Below, piece after piece: positions 57,404 through 64,000 of a stretch of DNA of 64,000 nt. The notes under the pieces are model-generated. The model did no database searches and was not told the origin of the DNA. It saw only the letters and a list, made by a program, of their open reading frames with translations. The translations under genes and the position numbers were made by a program. Origin of the DNA: Mesorhizobium sp. YIM 152430 (GTDB lineage: Bacteria; Pseudomonadota; Alphaproteobacteria; Rhizobiales; Rhizobiaceae); the NCBI RefSeq assembly GCF_029210365.1, contig NZ_JARGES010000027.1:310001-374000 (forward strand), in the 5' to 3' direction. Within the stretch, counting starts at the first letter, position 1; every line of letters begins with the position of its first letter.

Positions 57404-58423
57404 ATGACCGATTCGAAAGCTCTCATTGTGGGTGCCTCGGGCACTGTTCTGTCGCCGCATGAGCGTGACTTCTTCAGGGGCGAGGCGCCCTGGGCCTTCA
57501 TTCTCTTCGCGCGCAACCTTTCCGAACCGGAGCAGATCCGCGATCTCGTCGCCGAAATGCGCGATTGCGTCGGCCGCCCGGACGCGGCGGTCTTCATCGA
57601 TCAGGAAGGCGGCCGGGTCCAGCGCCTGCGCCCGCCGCTCGCCGGCCACTATCCACCGGCGAACATTCTCGGCCGCATCCATGAGTCCGACCCGCAAGCC
57701 GGCATCCGCGCGTCATGGTTGATGTCGCGCCTCCACGCGCTCGATCTGATGCAGTACGGCATCAACGCTGACTGCCTTCCCGTCCTCGACGTACCGATCG
57801 ATGGCGCACATGATGTCATCGGCGACCGCGCCTATGCCCGCGACCCGCAAGCCGTCGCGGTCCTCGGCAAGGCGGCGGCGGACGGGCTTCTGGCCGGCGG
57901 CGTGATGCCCGTCATCAAGCACATTCCCGGCCACGGCCGCGCCTTCTCCGACAGCCACCACGCGCTGCCGGTCGTAGACGCAACGCTGGACGAGTTGCGC
58001 AGGCACGACTTCTTGCCCTTCAAGGCGCTGAAGGATGCGCCGGCCGCCATGACGGCCCATGTCGTCTACACCGCCATCGACGCAGAAAACCCGGCAACGA
58101 CGTCGCCCCGCGCGATTCGCGATTTCATTCGCGGCGAGATCGGCTTCGATGGTCTCTTGATGAGCGACGACCTGTCGATGAAGGCGCTTTCTGGGGATTT
58201 CGCCAGCCGCACGCGCTCTTCGCTTGCCGCAGGCTGCGACGTGGTCCTTCACTGCAATGGCGTGATGGAGGAGATGGCTGCGGTCGCCTCGGCGGCGCCC
58301 CTCCTGTCGGGATCGGCCAGGGAACGGGCCGCGCGCGCCATGGCTGCCATCGCCAATGGGGGCGACGAGGACGGGATTGCACTGCGCCGCGAATTCGAGG
58401 ATCTGCTCGCGCCGGCGGCTTAG
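57404..58423 (+). CDS. nagZ: Beta-N-acetylhexosaminidase NagZ
   Basis: 339 residues, glycoside hydrolase family 3. Signatures are FIDQEGGRVQRLRPP, the loop KHIPGHGRAFSDSHHALP with the catalytic His, and FDGLLMSDDLSMKAL with the catalytic Asp. It removes N-acetylglucosamine from anhydromuropeptides in cytoplasmic cell-wall recycling; in some bacteria its products induce AmpC. It begins 49 bases past the SPOR gene terminator and is followed 11 bases later by scpA. Confidence 0.95.
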   Translation: MTDSKALIVGASGTVLSPHERDFFRGEAPWAFILFARNLSEPEQIRDLVAEMRDCVGRPDAAVFIDQEGGRVQRLRPPLAGHYPPANILGRIHESDPQAGIRASWLMSRLHALDLMQYGINADCLPVLDVPIDGAHDVIGDRAYARDPQAVAVLGKAAADGLLAGGVMPVIKHIPGHGRAFSDSHHALPVVDATLDELRRHDFLPFKALKDAPAAMTAHVVYTAIDAENPATTSPRAIRDFIRGEIGFDGLLMSDDLSMKALSGDFASRTRSSLAAGCDVVLHCNGVMEEMAAVASAAPLLSGSARERAARAMAAIANGGDEDGIALRREFEDLLAPAA

Positions 58424-58434
58424 AAGGACGAGGA

Positions 58435-59241
58435 TTGGCCAAGGAGACGCCGAAAGCTGCGACGACGCTCCCCCTGGAGGAATTCTGGGACGAGAGCGGT
58501 CGCGCCGCATCCGATCCGGCGCTCGTCGTCGACGTCGACGGCTTCGAAGGCCCGCTCGACCTGCTGCTGCACCTCGCCCGTGGCCAGAAGGTCGATCTCG
58601 CCCGTATATCGGTCCTCGCCCTTGCCGAACAGTATCTGACCTTCATCGAGCGCGCGCGACATCTGCGCATCGAACTCGCCGCCGACTATCTCGTCATGGC
58701 CGCCTGGCTCGCTTTCCTGAAATCCAAACTCCTGATTCCGCACAAGAAGACGGACGAGGGCCAGAGCGGCGACGAACTGGCGGCCGTGCTGCAATTTCGT
58801 CTGCGCCGGCTCGAAGCCATGCGCGAGGCGGGAAGCCGGTTGATGAACCGCGACCATCTCGGCCGCGAAATCTTCGCGCGCGGGATGCCTGAGCCGATCG
58901 CAATCCACCGCGAAAGCACCTATACCGCCTCGCTTTACGATCTTCTGACGGCCTACGCCTCCCAGCGCCAGCGCGCGGCGGTGACCCGCGTGCGGATCGC
59001 CAAGCGCGGTGTCTGGTCGCTGAAGGACGCGCGCGAATTGCTGACGCGCCTGATGGGAAGCTTCACTGAGTGGACCGCCCTCGACCGCTTCCTGATCGAC
59101 TACGCCGTTCCGGCCGAAGAACGTGCGAGCGCGATCGCGAGCTCGTTCGCCGCGACGCTCGAACTCGTCCGCGAAGGACAGTTCCAGGTCCGTCAGGACG
59201 GTGCCTTCGCACCCCTCTATCTGAAGTCGAAGAGCGCCTGA
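58435..59241 (+). CDS. scpA: Segregation and condensation protein ScpA
   Basis: 268 residues. VDGFEGPLDLLLHLARGQKVDLARISVLALAEQYLTFIERA is the kleisin N-terminal SMC-binding signature. DYLVMAAWLAFLKSKLLIP follows. A C-terminal winged-helix region ends the protein. It bridges the SMC dimer and recruits ScpB in chromosome condensation. It starts at a TTG (ttggccaaggag) 11 bases after nagZ. scpB starts one base after its stop. Confidence 0.93.
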   Translation: MAKETPKAATTLPLEEFWDESGRAASDPALVVDVDGFEGPLDLLLHLARGQKVDLARISVLALAEQYLTFIERARHLRIELAADYLVMAAWLAFLKSKLLIPHKKTDEGQSGDELAAVLQFRLRRLEAMREAGSRLMNRDHLGREIFARGMPEPIAIHRESTYTASLYDLLTAYASQRQRAAVTRVRIAKRGVWSLKDARELLTRLMGSFTEWTALDRFLIDYAVPAEERASAIASSFAATLELVREGQFQVRQDGAFAPLYLKSKSA

Positions 59242-59242
59242 G

Positions 59243-59959
59243 ATGGACCAGAACACCGGAAAAATCATCTCATTCTCGGGACAAACGAGCTCGAAATCGC
59301 CCGATTCGGAGCTTTTTGAAGCCATTCGGATGGCCGAAGCGCTCATTTTCGCCTCGTCAGAGCCGGTTTCAGCCCGTCATTTGAGGGACAAGCTCCCAAA
59401 TGACATCGACATCGCGACCGTCCTGACGGAACTCCAGAAGCTCTATTCGGCGCGCGGCGTGAATCTGATCCGGGTGGGGGAAGGCTGGGCCTTCCGCACC
59501 GCAGCGGACCTGTCCTTCCTTCTGACGCGCGACGAGGTGCAGCAGAAAAAGCTCTCCCGCGCCGCCCTCGAAGTCCTGGCCATCATCGCCTATCACCAGC
59601 CGGTCACCCGCGCGGAGATGGAGGACATCCGCGGGGTCGAGACCGCCAAGGGAACGCTCGACACGCTGCTGGAAACCGGTTGGGTCCGGATGCGCGGTCG
59701 CCGCAAGACGCCCGGTCGCCCGGTCACCTACGGCACGAGCGAAGCCTTCCTCGACCATTTCGGCCTCGGTGAAATCCGCGATCTTCCCGGCATGGACGAA
59801 TTGCGCGGGGCAGGGCTGCTTTCGGCGCGGCTGCCGGCAAATCTGCAAATTCCGCAGCCACCTGCCGATCCGAGCCTCTATGGCGAGGACGAGGAACCGC
59901 TGACCGACATCGACCTGGAGGAACTCGGCCTGTTGACACCCAGCATCGAGGATGATTGA
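59243..59959 (+). CDS. scpB: Segregation and condensation protein ScpB
   Basis: 238 residues. Two winged-helix domains are visible: AIRMAEALIFASSEPVSARHLRDKL and LSRAALEVLAIIAYHQPVTRAEMEDIRGVE, followed by PGRPVTYGTSEAFLDHFGL, the standard ScpB signature. An acidic C-terminal tail of about 50 residues extends beyond the core. It dimerises and binds ScpA in the SMC complex. Directly coupled to scpA; an ABC ATPase gene intervenes before tatA. Confidence 0.94.
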   Translation: MDQNTGKIISFSGQTSSKSPDSELFEAIRMAEALIFASSEPVSARHLRDKLPNDIDIATVLTELQKLYSARGVNLIRVGEGWAFRTAADLSFLLTRDEVQQKKLSRAALEVLAIIAYHQPVTRAEMEDIRGVETAKGTLDTLLETGWVRMRGRRKTPGRPVTYGTSEAFLDHFGLGEIRDLPGMDELRGAGLLSARLPANLQIPQPPADPSLYGEDEEPLTDIDLEELGLLTPSIEDD

Positions 59960-59994
59960 CCCGAAACACCGCGACAAGCGGTGTCGGAGGTCCG

Positions 59995-61104
59995 GTGGCT
60001 GAAACGCTCGAACGCAGGCAGGATGGACGCGTTACGGCGGGCGTGGCGTTTGCCTCGCGACTCGCCTTCGAGAACGTATCCCACGCCTTCAATTCTCATG
60101 CCGAGACCCTGCGGGATGTCTCGCTGGCGGCAGAACCCGGCGAAGTGCTTTGCCTGCTCGGCCCTTCGGGTTCCGGCAAGACCACGCTCCTGCGGATTGC
60201 GGCGGGGATCGAGACGCAGACGAGCGGTCGGGTCCTGTTGAACGATCGCGAGATCTCCGGCCCGAATGTCTTCGTCCCGCCCGAAAAACGGTCGGTCGGG
60301 CTCGTTTTTCAGGATTTCGCGCTCTTTCCGCACCTGACGATCCTCGAAAACGTCAAATTCGGCCTGACCGCCCTGTCGCGTGAAGAGGCGCGGCGAGAGG
60401 CGCTGATCTCGCTCGAGCGCGTCGGCCTCGAAGCCTATGCCGACACCTATCCGCACGTTCTTTCCGGCGGCGAACAGCAGCGCGTGGCACTCGCCCGCGC
60501 GATCGCCCCGCGTCCGGGCGTCCTTTTGATGGATGAACCCTTTTCGGGCCTCGATTCGCGCCTGAAGGACCAGGTTCGGGCCGAAACCCTCGCAATCCTT
60601 CAGCAGAGCCGTTCGACGGCCGTCGTGGTGACCCATGACGCGGAGGAAGCGATGCGGATGGGCGACCGGATCGCGCTCTTGAAGGATGGCAAACTCGTCC
60701 AGACCGGCACCGCGGAGGAACTCTTCGATGCGCCCGTCAATCTTTTCGCTGCAGGTTTCTTCTCGGAACTGAATATTTTCGAAAGCCGTGCGTTGTCCGG
60801 TCGGGTGGAGACGCCGATCGGTATTTTCGACGCAAACGGGTTTCAGGATGGCGTTGCCGTCGCCGTGGCGACGCGCCTTTCGGCATTCGATGTGTCGGAA
60901 AGCGTTGGCGAAATCCCGGCGCGGGTGGTATCACGCCGTTTCCTCGGGGTGGTGGAATTGTTGGAACTGGCGGTTCAAGGGGCAGAGCGTCATGTGCGGG
61001 CACGCATCCGCTGCGGCGCATTGGCCCGATCGAGCCGGGATGTCTGGCTAAACGTCAGAAAGTCTGATGTTCTCGTGTTTGAAAGCCGTTCCGAAAACGC
61101 TTAA
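59995..61104 (+). CDS. Orphan ABC transporter ATPase, FbpC/PotA-like
   Basis: 369 residues from GTG 59995, which has GGAGG four bases upstream; a TTG overlapping the scpB stop is a weaker alternative. Walker A is LGPSGSGKTTLLRIAAG, the Q-loop VGLVFQDFALFPHLTI, the signature LSGGEQQRVALARAIAPRP, Walker B VLLMDEPFSGLD, and the switch His TVVVTHDAEEA-like (VVVTHDAEEAMRMGD). About 130 C-terminal residues form a TOBE-like regulatory domain. It resembles iron(III)/polyamine importer ATPases, but no permease or binding protein lies nearby. It sits between scpB and tatA, which are normally adjacent in rhizobia. Confidence 0.88.
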   Translation: MAETLERRQDGRVTAGVAFASRLAFENVSHAFNSHAETLRDVSLAAEPGEVLCLLGPSGSGKTTLLRIAAGIETQTSGRVLLNDREISGPNVFVPPEKRSVGLVFQDFALFPHLTILENVKFGLTALSREEARREALISLERVGLEAYADTYPHVLSGGEQQRVALARAIAPRPGVLLMDEPFSGLDSRLKDQVRAETLAILQQSRSTAVVVTHDAEEAMRMGDRIALLKDGKLVQTGTAEELFDAPVNLFAAGFFSELNIFESRALSGRVETPIGIFDANGFQDGVAVAVATRLSAFDVSESVGEIPARVVSRRFLGVVELLELAVQGAERHVRARIRCGALARSSRDVWLNVRKSDVLVFESRSENA

Positions 61105-61140
61105 GTCAAGAACGAACGAATTGTTCGAAAGAGAGTGATC

Positions 61141-61368
61141 ATGGGTAGCTTTTCGATCTGGCACTGGCTCATCGTGCTCGTCGTCGTCCTTCTCCTCTTC
61201 GGTCGGGGCAAGATTCCCGAGCTGATGGGCGACATGGCCAAGGGCATCAAGAGCTTCAAGAAGGGCATGGCCGACGATGAGGATGTCGGCACCAAGACGC
61301 TCGATCATCGCGCCGACGAGCCGATGGCGCCGACCGGCAAGGACAAGGTCGGAAAGACGTCGTCCTGA
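61141..61368 (+). CDS. tatA: Twin-arginine translocase subunit TatA
   Basis: 75 residues. One N-terminal transmembrane helix ([18 protein letters not shown]) is followed by the amphipathic helix [22 protein letters not shown] with the FGxGK/LP hinge, then a short charged tail. It oligomerises into the Tat pore. The window contains a Tat substrate (the gluconate dehydrogenase subunit 3-like protein). Start at ATG 61141; an in-frame start two codons earlier is possible. First gene of tatABC. Confidence 0.95.
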   Translation: MGSFSIWHWLIVLVVVLLLFGRGKIPELMGDMAKGIKSFKKGMADDEDVGTKTLDHRADEPMAPTGKDKVGKTSS

Positions 61369-61403
61369 TCGCGAGAAGGCCGCAACGCCTGACGCGGACA
61401 TGA

Positions 61404-62000
61404 ATGATGATCGATCTTAGCTGGTCCGAAATCCTCGTCGTCGCGATCGTGTTGATCGTGGTCGTGGGCCCCAAGGATTTGCCGCGCCTGTTGCGCTCCT
61501 TCGGCAAGACCATGTCGACGGTGCGCTCCATGGCGGGCGATTTCCGCAAGCAGTTCGACGAGGCGATCAAGGAAGCCGATCTCCAGGACCTGAAGTCGCT
61601 CGCCGATGACGCGCGCAAGCTCAATCCGGCTTCGGAGATCAAGAAGGCGCTGAACCCGATGGAGCAGGCGGCGAAGGACGTGCGCTCCGGCCTCGACAAG
61701 GCAATGAAGCCGGCGACGCCGATCTCCGCCGAAAAGCCGGCCTCCACGCCGCAGCCCGCCGCCCCGCAAAAGGCAGGCGCGACGGCGATGCCCGATGCAA
61801 TGACCAAGGCGCCGGCAGCACCAGCCGCTGAGGCCACGAAAGCCCCGATCAAGACGGCACGGGTTGTGGGGCCGAAATCGGTTTCGAAGGGCAATGGGGC
61901 GGCCACGCCCGCGAAGGAAGCGGTGACCAAGCCTGTCGCCGCAAAGACCAGGCCGGCGACGACCAAGACCAGAACGCCCAAGGCGAAGGCAGACAAGTGA
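61404..62000 (+). CDS. tatB: Twin-arginine translocase subunit TatB
   Basis: 198 residues. The N-terminal segment IDLSWSEILVVAIVLIVVVGPKDLPRLLRSFGKTM carries the membrane helix with the characteristic GP hinge. A long amphipathic helix follows, then a disordered Ala/Pro/Lys-rich tail of about 90 residues. It receives signal peptides with TatC. Its stop overlaps the GTG start of tatC by four bases. Confidence 0.95.
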   Translation: MMIDLSWSEILVVAIVLIVVVGPKDLPRLLRSFGKTMSTVRSMAGDFRKQFDEAIKEADLQDLKSLADDARKLNPASEIKKALNPMEQAAKDVRSGLDKAMKPATPISAEKPASTPQPAAPQKAGATAMPDAMTKAPAAPAAEATKAPIKTARVVGPKSVSKGNGAATPAKEAVTKPVAAKTRPATTKTRTPKAKADK

Positions 62001-62824
62001 CCACCAATGACGACGACCTCGAGTCGAGCTCTGCGCCGCTGCTCGACCATCTGATCGAACTGCGTTCGCGGCTTATCCGTGCGCTGATCGGCTTCTTCGT
62101 CGCCTTCCTGGTCTGCTTCTTCTTCGCCCGCGAACTCTTCAATCTGCTCGTCATTCCCTTCCAGTGGGCGACCGAATGGGCCGGTCTCGACCCGAAAAGC
62201 GTCGACCTCATCTACACCGCGCCGCAGGAATTCTTCTTCACCCAGATCAAGCTCGGCATGTTCGGCGGCATGGTTCTGGCCTTTCCGCTGATCGCCAACC
62301 AGGTCTACAAGTTCGTCGCGCCGGGGCTCTACAAGAACGAACGCGCCGCCTTCCTGCCGTTCCTGATCGCATCGCCGATCCTGTTCCTGATGGGCGCGGC
62401 GATGGTCTATTTCTTCTTCACGCCGATGGTGATGTGGTTCTTCCTATCGATGCAGCAGGTCGGCCCCGATCAGGAAATCCAGATCTCGCTTCTGCCGCGC
62501 GTTTCGGAATATCTCAGCCTGATCATGACGCTGATTTTCGCGTTCGGGCTGGTCTTCCAGTTACCCGTGGTGACGACGCTGATGACGCGCGTCGGCATGG
62601 TCACGGCGGCCGGTCTGGCGGACAAGCGCAAATACATGATCGTCGCCGCCTTCGTCGTCGCGGCCGTCATCACGCCGCCCGATCCGATCAGTCAGATCGG
62701 TCTTGCGCTGCCTACGATCCTTCTCTACGAGGTCTCCATCTGGATTGCCCGCAGGATCGAACGCAATCGCGAACGGGAACGCATCGCCCGCGAAAAGGCG
62801 GAAGAGGCGTCCTCCAAGGTCTAG
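61997..62824 (+). CDS. tatC: Twin-arginine translocase subunit TatC
   Basis: 275 residues with six transmembrane helices. The cytoplasmic N-terminal motif LLDHLIELRSRLIRALIG and the conserved TAPQEFFFTQIKLGMFGG contain the twin-arginine recognition glutamates. FQLPVV and AVITPPDPISQIGLALP follow. It starts at GTG overlapping the tatB stop, so translation is coupled. serS follows 66 bases later. Confidence 0.97.
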   Translation: MTTNDDDLESSSAPLLDHLIELRSRLIRALIGFFVAFLVCFFFARELFNLLVIPFQWATEWAGLDPKSVDLIYTAPQEFFFTQIKLGMFGGMVLAFPLIANQVYKFVAPGLYKNERAAFLPFLIASPILFLMGAAMVYFFFTPMVMWFFLSMQQVGPDQEIQISLLPRVSEYLSLIMTLIFAFGLVFQLPVVTTLMTRVGMVTAAGLADKRKYMIVAAFVVAAVITPPDPISQIGLALPTILLYEVSIWIARRIERNRERERIAREKAEEASSKV

Positions 62825-62890
62825 GCGCTCGCCGGACCCCTCGTCGTTCGGTTGCGGCCATTCCCTGAAATGCACCGGGACGCTCTGCCA

Positions 62891-64000
62891 ATGCTCGACA
62901 TCAAATGGATTCGCGAAAAGCCCGAAGCGCTTTCCGCAGCACTCGTGAAGCGCGGCTGGTCGCAGGAAGAGGCCGCGGCCAAGGTCGGGGAAATCATCGG
63001 CCATGACGAGGCCCGCCGCGCCCATCTCGTCGCGCTTCAGGAAAAGCAGGAACGCCGCAATGCCGCGTCGAAGGAAATCGGCAACGCCATGCGCTCCGGC
63101 GACATGGAGCTTGCCGAGCGCCTGAAGGCCGAGGTGGCCGACATCAAGATCTTCGTCCAGAACGGCGAGGCGACCGAGCGCGAGTTCGACCGGCAGATGA
63201 GCGATGCGCTTGCCGTCCTGCCCAACATCCCGCTCGACGACGTGCCCCTCGGAAAGGATGAGCACGACAATGTCGAGGTCCGGCGGATCGGCGATCCGAG
63301 GCCGAAGGCCAACTGGACGCGCGAGCATTTCGAAATCGGCGAAGCGCTCGGCGAGATGGATTTCGAGCGCGCGGCGAAGCTTTCGGGCTCGCGCTTTACG
63401 GTGCTCTCCGGGCAGATCGCGAGGCTGGAGCGCGCGCTCGGCCAGTTCATGCTCGACCTGCACACGGGCGAACACGGATATACGGAAATGCAGGTGCCGT
63501 TGCTCGTGAAGGACGATGCGCTGTTCGGGACCAACCAGCTTCCCAAATTCGAGGAAGACCTTTTCTTCGCCAGACATGGCGAGAGCAGGCTCGGCCTCAT
63601 CCCCACCGCCGAAGTCTCGCTCACCAACATGGTCCGCGAGGAGATCGTCGCGAACGACCGTCTCCCGCTGCGCCTGACGGCGCTGACGCCGTGCTTCCGC
63701 TCGGAAGCGGGTTCGGCCGGACGCGACACGCGCGGCATGTTGCGCCAGCATCAGTTCTACAAGGTCGAACTCGTCTCGATCACCGCGCCGGAGGACTCGA
63801 TCGCCGAGCACGAACGGATGACGGGCTGCGCCGAGGAAGTGCTCAAGCGCCTCGACCTGCCGTTCCGCACCGTGACGCTTTGCACCGGCGACATGGGCTT
63901 CGGCGCGCGCAAGACCTACGACATCGAGGTCTGGCTGCCGGGCCAGAACGCCTATCGCGAGATTTCGTCCTGCTCGGTTTGCGGCGATTTCCAGGCGCGG
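62891..64000 (+). CDS. serS: Seryl-tRNA synthetase SerS, N-terminal 370 residues (3' end outside the window)
   Basis: The frame runs open from ATG 62891 ([20 protein letters not shown]) to the window end, giving 370 of about 425 expected residues. The N-terminal tRNA-binding coiled coil spans about residues 30-100 ([20 protein letters not shown]). The class II core follows, with [25 protein letters not shown] and motif 2 region [30 protein letters not shown]. It charges tRNA-Ser and the selenocysteine tRNA where present. Conserved neighbour of the tat operon in rhizobia, usually followed by surE and pcm. Confidence 0.97.
   Translation, partial: MLDIKWIREKPEALSAALVKRGWSQEEAAAKVGEIIGHDEARRAHLVALQEKQERRNAASKEIGNAMRSGDMELAERLKAEVADIKIFVQNGEATEREFDRQMSDALAVLPNIPLDDVPLGKDEHDNVEVRRIGDPRPKANWTREHFEIGEALGEMDFERAAKLSGSRFTVLSGQIARLERALGQFMLDLHTGEHGYTEMQVPLLVKDDALFGTNQLPKFEEDLFFARHGESRLGLIPTAEVSLTNMVREEIVANDRLPLRLTALTPCFRSEAGSAGRDTRGMLRQHQFYKVELVSITAPEDSIAEHERMTGCAEEVLKRLDLPFRTVTLCTGDMGFGARKTYDIEVWLPGQNAYREISSCSVCGDFQAR

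Overview
The window is chromosomal DNA of a high-GC alphaproteobacterium of the Hyphomicrobiales (Rhizobiales), most like the Rhizobiaceae, Phyllobacteriaceae or Aurantimonadaceae. The evidence is conserved gene order (ntrBC-ntrYX-trkA-hfq-hflX-mazG; erpA-dgt-argS-SPOR-nagZ-scpAB-tatABC-serS), a giant growth-pole-ring (GPR) type coiled-coil protein typical of polar-growing rhizobia, a CckA kinase, and a DksA that has lost its zinc-finger cysteines. I cannot name a genus. About 60 protein genes and two tRNA genes are present, tightly packed. No intergenic stretch exceeds 300 bases. I saw no insertion sequence, prophage, CRISPR array, rRNA or replication origin.

Layout. 1-9.8 kb (+): nitrogen two-component systems NtrB (partial)/NtrC and NtrY/NtrX, TrkA, a D-amino-acid transaminase, Hfq and HflX. 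9.8-16.3 kb (-): MazG, then the 1863-residue GPR-like protein. 16.5-19.8 kb: an Hpt phosphotransfer protein, a 2Fe-2S ferredoxin, a secreted DUF922 putative protease, and the folP-folB-folK cluster. 19.8-25.4 kb (-): a KefB-like antiporter, an exported protein of unknown function, YcjF/YcjX and a SixA-like phosphatase. 25.6-29.5 kb: DksA, a FliO-like membrane protein and the hybrid kinase CckA.

29.5-34.4 kb is the most accessory-looking part. It is a divergent oxidation locus: a sorbosone-dehydrogenase-like protein plus monohaem cytochrome c on the minus strand, and a VOC protein, a Tat-exported gluconate-dehydrogenase-subunit-3-like protein and a GMC flavoprotein on the plus strand. A small ribbon-helix-helix protein lies between them. 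Two nearly identical 18-bp dyads sit 57-58 bp upstream of the two operon start codons, which suggests one regulator controls both arms.

34.7-40.3 kb: MgtE, a LiuR-like MerR regulator, a methyltransferase, an acyltransferase-like membrane protein with a twin CX3C tail, an aldo-keto reductase and an MFS transporter. 40.3-46.2 kb (-): a complete five-gene peptide-type ABC importer. 46.3-49.8 kb: PncB, RlmB, tRNA-Tyr, tRNA-Gly and two small unknown genes. 49.8-64 kb: XthA, ErpA, dGTPase, ArgS, a very large SPOR-domain protein, NagZ, ScpA/ScpB, an ABC ATPase with no permease nearby, TatABC, and SerS (cut by the window end).

Several genes bear on growth and division. GPR is expected to organise the growing pole. 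CckA and the Hpt protein point to cell-cycle phosphorelays. The SPOR protein and NagZ act on peptidoglycan, and ScpAB on chromosome condensation. The strongest leads for new biology are the exact 29-residue periodicity of the GPR rod and the twin-dyad oxidation locus.
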